In this document: one piece after another, positions 10,507 to 19,481 of the stretch | Numbering within the stretch: position 1 is the first letter of the stretch | Layout of the letters: each line of letters starts with the position of its first letter | Assembly: GCF_011516835.1 (NCBI RefSeq) | Contig: NZ_WOTB01000008.1 | Span: forward strand, 1-64,000 | DNA length: 64,000 nt | Direction: 5' to 3' | Origin: Acetobacter musti | Lineage (GTDB): Bacteria > Pseudomonadota > Alphaproteobacteria > Acetobacterales > Acetobacteraceae | Position numbers and translations under genes: made by a program | Notes under the pieces: model-generated | Seen by the model: the letters and a program-made list of their open reading frames with translations, nothing else | Database searches by the model: none | What the model was told of the DNA's origin: nothing

Positions 10507-11023
10507 GTTTGACGGGCGCCGGCCGGAGATTTCGGCCCGGGCGGGGTATGTGGCGCCGGATGCGGTGCTGATCGGTTCCGTCAGGCTGGAAGAGGATGCG
10601 AGCGTCTGGTTTGGTGCGGTTCTGCGCGGCGACAGCGAGCTGATCAGCGTGGCGCGGGGGAGCAATGTGCAGGACAATGCGGTGCTGCATACTGATCCGG
10701 GCTGGCCGCTGCGGATCGGTAAGGATGTGACGGTCGGGCACATGGTGGTGCTGCATGGCTGCGAGATCGGGGCGGGATCGCTGATCGGGATGGGCTCGGT
10801 GATCATGAACGGGGCGCGGATCGGGCGGAACTGTCTGATCGCGGCCGGGACGCTGATTTCGGAGCGGAAGGAGTTTCCGGATTTCTCGGTGATCCGCGGG
10901 CAGCCGGGCAAGGTGATCGGCACGGTGACGGAAGCCCAGATGGAGATGATGCGGCGCGGCTGCCTGTCCTATCAGGAACGCGCGGTTCTCTATCGTGAGC
11001 GGCTGCGGCGGCTGCCGGACTGA
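10496..11023 (+). CDS. Gamma-carbonic anhydrase-like hexapeptide-repeat protein
   Basis: A 175-residue left-handed beta-helix protein of the gamma-carbonic anhydrase / YrdA-PaaY group. Hexapeptide repeats run from about residue 18 to 130. The three zinc histidines of the family are visible as H65 (NAVLHTD), H82 and H87 (VGHMVVLHG). The ATG at 10496 has GGAGTCAGGG just upstream and overlaps the GntR gene by 11 bases, implying coupled translation. The pairing with acyl-CoA genes resembles the place of PaaY-type proteins, some of which are CoA thioesterases; carbonic anhydrase activity is possible but not proven for this subgroup. Confidence 0.8.
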   Translation: MLYEFDGRRPEISARAGYVAPDAVLIGSVRLEEDASVWFGAVLRGDSELISVARGSNVQDNAVLHTDPGWPLRIGKDVTVGHMVVLHGCEIGAGSLIGMGSVIMNGARIGRNCLIAAGTLISERKEFPDFSVIRGQPGKVIGTVTEAQMEMMRRGCLSYQERAVLYRERLRRLPD

Positions 11024-11161
11024 TCCGGCTGCCGGGCTTTCATTGCCCGGCCCGGTCAGTGGCACGATCCCGATCCGGTTACTGACTGCCGGAATCAGGT
11101 CATATCTTCGCGCCATGCCTTCGCAGGTCCGGGCGGAACCCGGAAACCCGCGAGGGTGATA

Positions 11162-11770
11162 TCAGGCGGGACAGAAAAGGACGCGGAGGGAGCGGACGCC
11201 CTGGGCGCCGTGGATGAGGACGCCTTCGATGTCCGCTGTTGCGGACGGGCCGGTCTGGAAAACGGCGTAGTTATGACTGCGCATTTCCGGGCGGTTATAG
11301 GCGTGGTGCAGGTTGGCGACGATCTGCTTCGGGTCCAGCAGGACGATGAGGTGCTGCGGGAGGAAGCCGCTGGTGTTGACGATGAGCTCGTCATCCGTGA
11401 GGCAGACGGTGCCGGTTTCGGCGACGCCGAAGGAGGCTCGGACGACGCCGATTTCGACATCGGCGAGAGAGGTCGGGGCCATGTCGGGGCGGATCGCGCG
11501 GATCCGCAGAGACGGATCGCCGTGCAGTTCCGGGACGCAGGTGGCGATGATGCCTTTATCCGTGATGGCGGCGCGGAGGGCGGCGATGGGGTCGCCGTCC
11601 TTCGCTTCCAGCACGGAGCCGCCCATTTTGCCGAGCATCTCGACGAAGGGCGGCACGAGATCGGCCGGGGCGTTCGTGTCGAAGAACGGAACATCCGGCA
11701 GCGGGGGCTGGATGTTCGGGCGGTTGGCGCGGATGGCGGCGAAGATGGCCGCCCGGCTTTCGGTGCTCAT
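11162..11770 (-). CDS. lutC: Lactate utilization protein LutC
   Basis: A 202-residue LUD-domain protein, last gene of lutABC. The family body is seen in VRASFGVAETGTVCLTDDELIVN, then LIVLLDPKQIVANLHHAY and a C-terminal QTGPSATADIEGVLIHGAQGVRSL segment; the SATADIE and HGAQG motifs are typical of LutC/LldG. With LutA and LutB it forms the cytoplasmic iron-sulfur L-lactate dehydrogenase complex that yields pyruvate. Its start overlaps the lutB stop by 4 bases. No lactate permease or LutR-type regulator is adjacent. Confidence 0.88.
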   Translation of the reverse strand: MSTESRAAIFAAIRANRPNIQPPLPDVPFFDTNAPADLVPPFVEMLGKMGGSVLEAKDGDPIAALRAAITDKGIIATCVPELHGDPSLRIRAIRPDMAPTSLADVEIGVVRASFGVAETGTVCLTDDELIVNTSGFLPQHLIVLLDPKQIVANLHHAYNRPEMRSHNYAVFQTGPSATADIEGVLIHGAQGVRSLRVLFCPA

Positions 11771-13299
11771 GACTTCTTCCCCTTCTTGCCGCGGTTTTTC
11801 TTATACCACTGGTGGAAGGTTTCCTTTGGCACATGCGGCATTTCGCGGCCGCGCGTCCATGTGTTCATCCGGTTATAGACAATGAAGCGCGGCAGGTGGC
11901 GCAGGGCGCTGTCGGCGACCGGGAGGCTGGCGCGATAGAGTTTCGGGGACGCCAGCAGCATGCCTGCGGCTTTCATCATGCTCTTTTTGAAGGCCGGGAT
12001 TTCATGATTTTCGGACAGAACGCGACGCCAGTCGGCGATCTGTTCGTGGATATTGATCTTCACCGGGCAGACATTGGTGCAGCTGCCATTCATCGTGGAG
12101 GAGAAAGGCAGTGTCGAATATTTGTGCCGGTTGAAGGTCGGGTCGATGATCAGGCCGATCGGGCCGGCATAGGTGGCGCCGTAGCTGAGGCCGCCGGAGC
12201 GGCGGAAGACCGGGCAGGTGTTCATGCAGGCGCCGCAGCGGATGCATTTCAGCGAGGTCCAGAATTTTTCCAGACCGAGGCGGTCGGTGCGGCCGTTATC
12301 GACGAAGACGATATGCATTTCGCCGCCTTTGCGGGGGCCGCGGAAATGCGAGGTGTACTGGGTGATCGGCGAGCCAAGGGCGCTGCGGGAGAGCATCCGG
12401 ACGAAGACGGCGGCGTCTTCCAGTTTCGGGATGATCTTCTCGATGCCGGCGGAGACGATGTGCAGGCCGGTGGTGTTGGCCGAGAGATCGGCGTTGCCTT
12501 CATTGGTGCAGACGACGACGGAGCCGGTTTCGGCCACGGCGTAGTTACAGCCGGTCATGCCGGCGTCGGCGCTGAGGATCAGCGGGCGGGTGTGGTCGCG
12601 CTGCTCTTCGGCCAGGTGGGTGACTTCGCAGTCATTGGGATCGGTGCCCATGGTTCTGGCGAAAACCGCCGCTACGTCCGTGCGGAGTTTGTGGACGGCG
12701 GGGACGACGACGTGGCTGGGGGCTTCGTCATCGAGCTGCTGGATGCGCTCGCCGAGATCGGTTTCGACGACTTCGATCCCGTGCTCGCCGGCGTATTCCC
12801 GGAAGCCGCATTCCTCGGTGAGCATGGATTTGCTCTTGATGAGGCGCTTTGCGTTTTTCGAGCGGAGGATCTCAAGAACGATGGCGTTGTGCTCGGCGGC
12901 GTCTTTCGCCCAGTGGACGTGGACGCCGTTGGCTTTCGCGTTTTTCTCGAACATTTCGAGATAGGTATCGAGATGGGTCAGCGTGTGGGTTTTGATGTCC
13001 GAGGCGAGCTGGCGCAGCTCTTCCCATTCCTCAATCTGATCTTTCTGGCGGTCGCGCTTCTGGCGGAGATCCCAGAGACGCTGGTCGTGCATCGCCAGAT
13101 GTTCGGGGGCGGCCATGAAGCGTTTGGCGGCCTCGGCCTGATCGATCGGGTGGTTGCCGCGGATGACCGCGCCGCGTGGCTGCGGCTCGGGGCCGCGGGC
13201 GGGCATGGTGACGCTGGCGCCGGCGCCGTGGGTGAGGTTTGCCGGAGCGCCCTCGTTCGTGCGACCGGCGGGGGTGTCCGGTTTCTGCTGCTGACTCAT
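11767..13299 (-). CDS. lutB: Lactate utilization iron-sulfur protein LutB
   Basis: A 510-residue protein with an N-terminal LUD domain and two ferredoxin-type clusters: CIRCGACMNTCPVF (near residue 350) and CTNVCPVK (near 403), each able to hold a 4Fe-4S centre. The LUD part carries GCNYAVAETGSVVVCTNEGNA, the usual LutB signature. It is the electron-transfer core of the LutABC lactate dehydrogenase. It is slightly longer than the Bacillus protein owing to a Pro/Gly-rich leader of about 45 residues. Four-base overlaps with lutA upstream and lutC downstream show a single translationally coupled operon. Confidence 0.9.
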   Translation of the reverse strand: MSQQQKPDTPAGRTNEGAPANLTHGAGASVTMPARGPEPQPRGAVIRGNHPIDQAEAAKRFMAAPEHLAMHDQRLWDLRQKRDRQKDQIEEWEELRQLASDIKTHTLTHLDTYLEMFEKNAKANGVHVHWAKDAAEHNAIVLEILRSKNAKRLIKSKSMLTEECGFREYAGEHGIEVVETDLGERIQQLDDEAPSHVVVPAVHKLRTDVAAVFARTMGTDPNDCEVTHLAEEQRDHTRPLILSADAGMTGCNYAVAETGSVVVCTNEGNADLSANTTGLHIVSAGIEKIIPKLEDAAVFVRMLSRSALGSPITQYTSHFRGPRKGGEMHIVFVDNGRTDRLGLEKFWTSLKCIRCGACMNTCPVFRRSGGLSYGATYAGPIGLIIDPTFNRHKYSTLPFSSTMNGSCTNVCPVKINIHEQIADWRRVLSENHEIPAFKKSMMKAAGMLLASPKLYRASLPVADSALRHLPRFIVYNRMNTWTRGREMPHVPKETFHQWYKKNRGKKGKKS

Positions 13300-14039
13300 G
13301 CCCGTGCCCCGTTCAGGATCTGCGAGATGTGGATGTATTTCGTCGGCAGGCCGAGGCGTTCCGCGCAGCCGCCCTGGTGCATCAGGCAGGAACTGTCGGA
13401 GGATGTCACGTATTCAGCGCCGGAGCGGGCCTGGTCGCGGGCCTTGTCCTGGCCCATACGGGCGGAGACGGCTTCCTCGAACACGGAGAAGGTGCCGCCG
13501 AAGCCGCAGCATTCATCCGGGCGGGTGATGGGGACGAGTTCCAGGCCTTTGACCTTTTCGAGCAGGTCACGGGGTTTGGAATACTGTTTCTCGCGCAGTT
13601 CGGTCATGCTGGCGATGTTCAGGCCGCGCAGGGCGTTGCAGTTGTTGTGCAGCGTGACCTTGTGCGGAAATTCGGCCCAGGGGAAGGCGTCGACTTTCAG
13701 GATGTCGTGCAGGAACTCGACCAGTTCGTAGGAGCGGGCGCGGACCTGTTTGACGTCATCGGTCTGTTCGGGGGCGTCGAAATTGTGCCGGACGTGGTTC
13801 ACGCAGCTTCCGGACGGGCCGACGATGTAATCGTACTGACTGAAATTGCGGACGAAAAGTTCTTCCGTGGCGCGGGATTCTTCGTGACAGCCGGTGTTGG
13901 TCATGGGCTGGCCGCAGCAGGTCTGGTCGAACGGATAATCGACCTCCACGCCGAAGCGCTCCAGCAGTTCCAGCGTTGCCTGTCCGACTTCCGGGTGAAA
14001 CGCATCGACGTAACACGGGACGAATAACCCTACTCGCAT
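13296..14039 (-). CDS. lutA: Lactate utilization protein LutA (CCG-domain protein)
   Basis: A 247-residue protein with two cysteine-rich CCG domains: QTCCGQPMTNTGCHEES near residues 40-55 and DECCGFGGTFSVFEEA near 180. Such domains bind an iron-sulfur cluster or act as heterodisulfide-reductase-like centres. It is the first gene of lutABC; GAGGAAGAG precedes its ATG. The complex oxidises L-lactate to pyruvate and passes electrons to the respiratory chain. A glycolate oxidase iron-sulfur subunit (GlcF) also has CCG domains but is longer and has ferredoxin cysteines that are absent here. Confidence 0.88.
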   Translation of the reverse strand: MRVGLFVPCYVDAFHPEVGQATLELLERFGVEVDYPFDQTCCGQPMTNTGCHEESRATEELFVRNFSQYDYIVGPSGSCVNHVRHNFDAPEQTDDVKQVRARSYELVEFLHDILKVDAFPWAEFPHKVTLHNNCNALRGLNIASMTELREKQYSKPRDLLEKVKGLELVPITRPDECCGFGGTFSVFEEAVSARMGQDKARDQARSGAEYVTSSDSSCLMHQGGCAERLGLPTKYIHISQILNGARA

Positions 14040-14164
14040 GAACTCTTCCTCGTGGTGGCCGGAGCCTCCTTGCGGATACCTGGCCTGATTGTAAGACGGG
14101 ATTTGCCCGCGTCCTGTTCTTTTGTCGAGTTCAGACGCGGGCTGCGTCTGTTTTTAATTCTTTG

Positions 14165-14290
14165 TGGGACCGGAAGCTGGTTTTCGGGGTTCCGCGCCCC
14201 TTGCCCCGCAGGCTTCGCCGCCTGCGCCGCAAAGAGATTTTGGTTCCTCTGGTCCCGATTATTAACCGAAAAGGGGTGAAGGGGTCCACG
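14165..14290. repeat. REP-like repeat B, copy 2 (divergent)
   Basis: Palindromic intergenic DNA between lutA and pdc. It contains GGTTTTCGGGG..GCCCC, the strong hairpin GCAGGCTTCGCCGCCTGC and a tail GGGTGAAGGGG resembling repeat B copies at 5449 and 45403. Members of this kind are common between genes in acetic acid bacteria. It has no coding content. Confidence 0.5.
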
Positions 14291-14435
14291 TCCTCTTCCG
14301 GGCGCCGGTCAGTGCCCCGGACCGTCTTCCGTCCGTGAGGCGTGCAGATGCCGTTAGTCCGTGATGATATCTTAAAGATTCACGGATCTGAGATAACGCA
14401 TCTGAGACAGGGGCGCCCGCACCGGCCTCCGAATG

Positions 14436-14471
14436 GAAAAACCGCCGCGCGGCAGGACCGGGCGGCGGTTT
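14436..14471 (-). terminator. Rho-independent terminator of pdc
   Basis: A ten-base-pair GC-rich stem: AAACCGCCGC at 14439-14448 pairs with GCGGCGGTTT at 14462-14471, with a loop of 13 bases. Read on the minus strand the stem is followed by a run of T. It lies just after the pdc stop codon and before lutA, so most pdc transcripts should end here rather than read into lutABC. Confidence 0.8.
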
Positions 14472-14484
14472 CTGAGTCGGTTTA

Positions 14485-16179
14485 TCAGCCGAGATGCGGC
14501 GGACGGCCGTTGGCGCCGGCGACTTTTTTGCCCCAGCGGACCAGGGTGTCGGTGCAGTCTTCGGTGGCGATGCTGCACTCGATGAGGGTCGGGCCTTTTT
14601 TGTTGGCCTTCGCCTTTGCGATCGCGTCGGCCAGTTCGGCGCCGGTGCGGGCGTGCAGGCCGAGGCCTTTGCCGTCTTCGGCGTTGAAGGCCTGCATCAG
14701 ACCGGCGTAGTCCCAGTTCTTGATGTAGTTGTACGGGCCGTCATGGATTTTGATTTCGATGACGTAACCGCGGTTGTTGATCAGGAAGATGATGACCGGG
14801 ACTTCGTAGCGGACCATCTGCGCGACTTCCTGCGCGGTCAGCTGGAACGATCCGTCGCCGACCATCAGCAGGTGCTGGCGGTCAGGCTCGGCGTAGGCTG
14901 TGCCGAGAGCGGCGGGCACGGACCAGCCGATGCTGCCCCACTGCATTTCCGTTTCGACGCGGGCGCCGCCTGGCAGGGTCATGCGGCTGGAGTTGAACCA
15001 GCTGTCGCCGGTTTCGGCGGTCAGCGTGGTCCTGCTGTCGATCATCGCGTTGATCTGGCGGGCCATCTCATCGTTGGTGAGCGGCGCTTCCGGAGCGGAG
15101 GACGGGATCACCGGCGGCGTGAATTTCGAATTCTCTCTCGAAGCCGGACGGTTCGGGGCCTTCTCGGAAAGGGCTTTGATAAAAGCGCCAAGATGAAAAC
15201 CGGCGAAGCTCTGGCCGTCGACGGTGACCTCCGTCAGGTCGGCGACGAGCATGTTCTTCGCGTCCGGCTCGGACTGCCAGCCGACGGTTGCGTAATCGTT
15301 GAAGATCGGCGCGAGGCAGATGACGCCGTCGGCTTTCTCGATCACGTCACGGGCGCTGCCGGTGCTGACCTCGCCCCAGTAGACGCCACGGAAGGCCGGG
15401 TGATCTTCGGGGAAGAAGCTCTTGGCGGCGGACATGACGGTGACGGCGCAGCCGATGCGGTCGGCGAGAGCGACAATCGGCTCCAGCGCGCCCATGGTGC
15501 GGACGCGGCTGCCGACGAGGATGGCGACGTTCTTACGGGTTTCGATGAACGTGCAGGCGGCCTTGATGGCGGCGTCCAGGCTGACCTTGTCCGGTGTGGC
15601 TTCGGCCAGCAGGCTGGAGACCGGGCCGGGACGCGAGCACGGTGCTGCGGCGAGGTTGCAGGGGATTTCGATGTAGGCGGGTTTGCGCAGACGCAGGGCG
15701 GTGCGGATGGCGTGGTCGATCTGCTTCGGCGCGTGTTCGGCGGAGCGGATGACTTCGGTCGCGCAGGTGACGTGGCGGACCATTTCGGCCTGGTAGCCGT
15801 ATTCGGTTGTGCCGATCGTGTGGTGCAGGATGTGGCCCGCGCCCTGATCGTTGGTGTTCGGGCCACCGGAGATGAAGATGACCGGCTGGCTTTCGGCGTA
15901 GGCGCTGCCGACGGCGTTGATGGCGGAAAGCGCACCGACATTGAAGGTGACGACCATGGCGGCGGCGCCGTTGGCACGGGCATAGCCTTCGGCCGTGTAG
16001 CCGCAGTTCAGCTCGTTACAGCTGTAGATCTGCTTGGTGGAGCCCTCTTCGAGGAGCTGGTCGAGCAGGACGAGGTTGAAGTCGCCGGCGACGGCGAAGT
16101 GGTGCTTCAGGCCGATCTGACCGAGGCGCTCGGACAGGTAATGACCGATAGTGTAGGTTTTTATGGTTGAGTTTGTCAT
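14485..16179 (-). CDS. pdc: Pyruvate decarboxylase (thiamine diphosphate, EC 4.1.1.1)
   Basis: A 564-residue cytoplasmic enzyme that converts pyruvate to acetaldehyde and CO2. All catalytic residues known from the Zymomonas enzyme are present: D33 (AGDF), E56 (CNELN), H119-H120 (LHHTIG) and E475 (GYVIEI). The ThDP-magnesium motif runs from GDG at 441 to NN at 468. Bacterial pyruvate decarboxylase is rare and is found mainly in Zymomonas/Zymobacter and acetic acid bacteria. The ATG at 16179 has GGGGACA upstream; an ATG seven codons earlier lacks one. It lies directly upstream of lutABC on the same strand, so lactate-derived pyruvate can flow to acetaldehyde and on to acetate. An indolepyruvate decarboxylase is less likely given the residue match. 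Confidence 0.95.
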   Translation of the reverse strand: MTNSTIKTYTIGHYLSERLGQIGLKHHFAVAGDFNLVLLDQLLEEGSTKQIYSCNELNCGYTAEGYARANGAAAMVVTFNVGALSAINAVGSAYAESQPVIFISGGPNTNDQGAGHILHHTIGTTEYGYQAEMVRHVTCATEVIRSAEHAPKQIDHAIRTALRLRKPAYIEIPCNLAAAPCSRPGPVSSLLAEATPDKVSLDAAIKAACTFIETRKNVAILVGSRVRTMGALEPIVALADRIGCAVTVMSAAKSFFPEDHPAFRGVYWGEVSTGSARDVIEKADGVICLAPIFNDYATVGWQSEPDAKNMLVADLTEVTVDGQSFAGFHLGAFIKALSEKAPNRPASRENSKFTPPVIPSSAPEAPLTNDEMARQINAMIDSRTTLTAETGDSWFNSSRMTLPGGARVETEMQWGSIGWSVPAALGTAYAEPDRQHLLMVGDGSFQLTAQEVAQMVRYEVPVIIFLINNRGYVIEIKIHDGPYNYIKNWDYAGLMQAFNAEDGKGLGLHARTGAELADAIAKAKANKKGPTLIECSIATEDCTDTLVRWGKKVAGANGRPPHLG

Positions 16180-16294
16180 GGGTTTTGTCCCCTGCATGAA
16201 GGTGGAAGCGGCTGGCTGCCGGTTCCGGTTTCAGCGATGGGGCGCATTGTGCGGCAGGGCGGGATGGATAACCACTATATGGAAATGGTGCGAT

Positions 16295-16313
16295 CCATAT
16301 GTTTTGGATATGG
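16295..16313. promoter_or_regulatory. Palindrome upstream of pdc
   Basis: CCATAT and ATATGG form a perfect inverted repeat around a seven-base spacer, about 115 bases upstream of the pdc start, in DNA that is more AT-rich than its surroundings. A related half (CTATATGG) lies just nearer to the gene at 16274-16281. It may be an operator or part of the pdc promoter. No regulator can be assigned. Confidence 0.3.
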
Positions 16314-16435
16314 GTCTGGGGCGGTATGAGATGCGTTTCCGGATCGGGGAGATGTCTGCCCGGGGCGGTCCGCCGGCACAGTTCGCTGGCGCGCTCCGCT
16401 TATGAAAACCTTTGAATGTTCCGGCCGGACTGGGA

Positions 16436-18517
16436 TCAGCAGGGTCTGAGGCCGGGCGAGGCTGTTTTTTCGAGTTCTCTGACGGCGATGGAGAGGCAGC
16501 CGATGACGTCGCTGATCTGAATCCGCTGGCCGGGTTCTTCTGTCCGGGCCTCGGTCTGGCAGAGCGTGTTTTTTGCATCGGCGATTGCCGCGCGTTTTTC
16601 GTGGCTGGTTGCGGCGGGGTTTTCCAGGATTTCGAAGAGGCGTGTGAGTTCCCGTTCGACGGCAGGAGAGAGGGCTTTTCCGGTGAGCAGGAATTTTACG
16701 TAAAGCAGATTTCGGCCGACGGTCATGACGGAAAAGGCGTCGCTGAGCCAGGCGTCTGTCCGGGCGGGGTTCCGGCCGGCGTCGTGGGCGATGAGGCGTT
16801 CCATTTCGCTGATGATTTCGCCGAGCCAGATCTGGTCGGTCATCCGGCTGTTGCGCCGGACGATGTTCCGCAGGCCGCTGTCGATGATTGCGCGGAAGTT
16901 CCGGTGGAAGCGGCTGAAGCTGAAGGGGAACAGATAGCGGAAGATCAGCACGCCGAAGCCGAGGCCGGTCAGCAGGGCCATGGAGCTGTTGAACCATTGC
17001 AGTTCATCGACCCGGAAATGGTTTTCCGGTTCCAGCATATAGGGAAAGAAATTGACGAAGGAGGCGCCCATGGCGGCGGTGGCGGGGTGGCGGTTGACCA
17101 GCCCGCCGATCAGCATGGGGATGCCGGCGGCGAAGCAGAACACCGGGTAATCCGATGTGACCGGCATGACGAGGAAGACCGGGATGACGGCGGCGATAAC
17201 GGCCCAGACGGCGCCGAGGAAGAAGTTTTTGCTGGCGATCACGGTGTTGGAGAACGACGCGAATCGGGCGCAGATCACGGACACGAACATGACGAAGAGC
17301 GTGCCGGAGGGCCAGGCCGTGATTTCCCAGACCAGGGCGGCGATGAGGACGGCGATGAAGGAGCGGAGGCCGTTGGCGATGGCGGCCCGTCCGTGTGCCG
17401 GTCGGACGAGGCGGAGCGTGCTGAGGATGTGTCTGTCGAGGCCGGCACCCTGGAAGCAGCGCAGCAGGAGCGTCAGTTCGGACAGCAGGAGGGCGACGCC
17501 CTGGAGGACGATGCGGTCGTCGACGATACGGCTGCGTTCGGCATCCTGCTGTTCGGAGCGGGCCGTTTCGCCGATTGCGGTTTCGCAGGCGTGGAGCAGC
17601 CTGTCGGCGCGGGCGCAGAGCTGTGTCACTCCGGCGTCGGTATCGAGGAGGCGGGGCATGGTTGCCAGGAAGTCGGCGACGGCTGTTACGACGGGCTGTG
17701 CGAACCGGCCGTTTTTCTGGCCGGAGAGGCGGAGGCGGGTCTGCATTCCGAGGCCGCGGGACATGAATTTCGCGGCCTGTCCCAGCGTTGCGCGGGCGCT
17801 GGCGACCATGGGGCCGGAGTGGCCGGTTTCGATGGCGCTGAATTCCATCCGGTCATTGAGCGTCATGACGCGGGAGAAGGTGTTGTACAGATCCCGCTCC
17901 GGCGGGGCGTGTGCGATGAGGACGTCCCTGACGACGGAGGCGGTTCCTTCGATGATGTCCTGGAGGTGGCGGCGGACGGCGGCTCTGGCCCGGCTCGCCA
18001 CATTGGGTTCGCAGATGAGGGCGACGGTCATTTCGCAGACGACGCCGAGGAGGATGTAGGTGCTGCGGGCGATGGCGATGCTGAAGACCTGATCCGGCGC
18101 GTCGATGGCGGAGATGGAGATGATCGCGCAGGTAAAGCCCATCAGCACGAAGGTATAGCTGTGGTAATTATGGCAGAGCGTGCCCAGTCCGGCGCAGAGG
18201 CCGACCCAGCAGGCGAGCAGCGGGAAGAACAGCCAGGGCTGTTGTGGCGAGGCGGCGATCAGCGCGATGGCGGCGACGGCGCCGGCCAGGGTTCCGACGA
18301 TGCGCCAGTGCGCCTTCGACAGGCTTTCACCGATGGTGTTCTGGGCGACGATCCAGACGGTCATGGCGGCCCACTGGGGCTGGCCGAGTTCCATCCACAG
18401 CGCGATGCTGAGCGCGATCAGGGATGTGATGGTTGTTCTGAGGGAGAAGAGCAGGTCCCGTGCGGAGGGGGCGAAAAGCCAGCTCCAGTTTTTCAGGCCT
18501 GGTATAACCCGGGTCAC
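16436..18517 (-). CDS. FUSC-family membrane protein (aromatic acid exporter-like)
   Basis: A 693-residue inner-membrane protein of the fusaric acid resistance (FUSC / AaeB / YccS) superfamily. It has two membrane blocks, each with about five to six helices (about residues 20-165 and 365-510), and soluble segments after each. The motif MELGQPQWAAMTVWIVAQNTIGESLSKAHWRIVGT near the start is the classical FUSC signature. Such proteins export aromatic carboxylates, usually with a membrane-fusion partner of the HlyD/AaeA type and a small DUF1656 protein. Neither partner is adjacent, so the efflux role and substrate are open. The gene stands alone, convergent with nothing and separated from pdc by a 250-base intergenic region. 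Confidence 0.82.
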   Translation of the reverse strand: MTRVIPGLKNWSWLFAPSARDLLFSLRTTITSLIALSIALWMELGQPQWAAMTVWIVAQNTIGESLSKAHWRIVGTLAGAVAAIALIAASPQQPWLFFPLLACWVGLCAGLGTLCHNYHSYTFVLMGFTCAIISISAIDAPDQVFSIAIARSTYILLGVVCEMTVALICEPNVASRARAAVRRHLQDIIEGTASVVRDVLIAHAPPERDLYNTFSRVMTLNDRMEFSAIETGHSGPMVASARATLGQAAKFMSRGLGMQTRLRLSGQKNGRFAQPVVTAVADFLATMPRLLDTDAGVTQLCARADRLLHACETAIGETARSEQQDAERSRIVDDRIVLQGVALLLSELTLLLRCFQGAGLDRHILSTLRLVRPAHGRAAIANGLRSFIAVLIAALVWEITAWPSGTLFVMFVSVICARFASFSNTVIASKNFFLGAVWAVIAAVIPVFLVMPVTSDYPVFCFAAGIPMLIGGLVNRHPATAAMGASFVNFFPYMLEPENHFRVDELQWFNSSMALLTGLGFGVLIFRYLFPFSFSRFHRNFRAIIDSGLRNIVRRNSRMTDQIWLGEIISEMERLIAHDAGRNPARTDAWLSDAFSVMTVGRNLLYVKFLLTGKALSPAVERELTRLFEILENPAATSHEKRAAIADAKNTLCQTEARTEEPGQRIQISDVIGCLSIAVRELEKTASPGLRPC

Positions 18518-18719
18518 GGACGCGTTTTTATCTCTTGTCTGTCTGATGAAGCGTCATGTGAGTCTGCCGCCTGCTGACGGGTGCTTTATCAGTGCGGCGG
18601 AGGCTGTGTCATCCGAAATTCCACTCTTCGCCTGGAAAAAATCGGGGCGGTGCGCGCGGGTCTCCGGCTGGCGCCGGCGCAGCTTCGGGTCGGGCTGCCC
18701 GGGATCAGGCTAATCGGGG

Positions 18720-19229
18720 TCAGGGCTGCTCCGGCTCGTTGTCCGGAGGGATTGGTTTACAGCCGGTATCCGTGGGCAGCTTCGCCTGCCGCCAGGCTTC
18801 GCTGGCCATCTGCTGAATTGCGTTACGCAGGATACGGCTGTTGTCCACCGATGAGAGGCGGATGACTTTCCAGCTTCGGGCCAGCTTTACGTCGCCGCGA
18901 TGCAGTTCCAGGACGATGGTGTGTCTGGTGCGGAAGGTATTTCCTGAATGGGAAAGAAACAGATGGGCGACGAGCGGCCCGCGATTGTCCCGGACGGACG
19001 CATGAGAGCACTGAAGCGCGCGGATTGCGATGTCTCTGACTGTATCTTCGGAAATATTGTGTGATGCGCTCATCACATCCAGCTGCACGGGACCGGCGGC
19101 GGTTGTCACGGAATCGGAATCGCCGTGAGAGGACGGTAAAAAGCTGCATCCCGTCAGGAAACAGAAAACGGCGCTATGGACGAACCATGGTGTCAGCATT
19201 CTTCCGGAAGACCGGTTTCGTTCGCCCAT
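18720..19229 (-). CDS. Small predicted lipoprotein, function unknown
   Basis: A 169-residue protein starting at an ATG with AGAGGAAT directly upstream. After a basic start, a hydrophobic stretch ends in FCFLTGCSF, a likely lipobox with the lipidated cysteine near residue 28. The mature part contains an LHRGDVKLARSWKVIRLSS segment and ends in a polar, proline-rich tail. It faces the porin gene divergently across 250 bases. I do not recognise a family. An open frame continues far upstream on this strand, but it runs antisense to the porin and is not real. Confidence 0.6.
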   Translation of the reverse strand: MGERNRSSGRMLTPWFVHSAVFCFLTGCSFLPSSHGDSDSVTTAAGPVQLDVMSASHNISEDTVRDIAIRALQCSHASVRDNRGPLVAHLFLSHSGNTFRTRHTIVLELHRGDVKLARSWKVIRLSSVDNSRILRNAIQQMASEAWRQAKLPTDTGCKPIPPDNEPEQP

Positions 19230-19481
19230 ATTCCTCTCGCGATGTGGCTGTGAAAGCCGCGCATGTGATTTCGGGGCGGAATGTAGGAGAATTCCCTGTC
19301 GGGTCATACACCTCCGGCTTACACCGGGCTGAGGGGCCTGGGCTGGCCGGACCGGAAAATGAAGAAAACGGAAGCGCTGACCGGCTCCGGGGCAGTCTGG
19401 TGCCGGCTCCGTTCTTCGTCTATGTAATTTCCGTCTGGAAATGAGAAAAACACTGAATTTATATACGAAAAATTTATTACT

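Noticed and set aside
11812..13731. Plus-strand open frame across lutB and lutA
   Set aside because: No motifs; lutB and lutA on the other strand carry intact cysteine clusters and operon overlaps.
16412..18577. Plus-strand open frame covering the FUSC gene
   Set aside because: Gly/Asp/Glu-rich composition typical of the antisense frame of a membrane-protein gene; the minus-strand protein has a clear FUSC signature.
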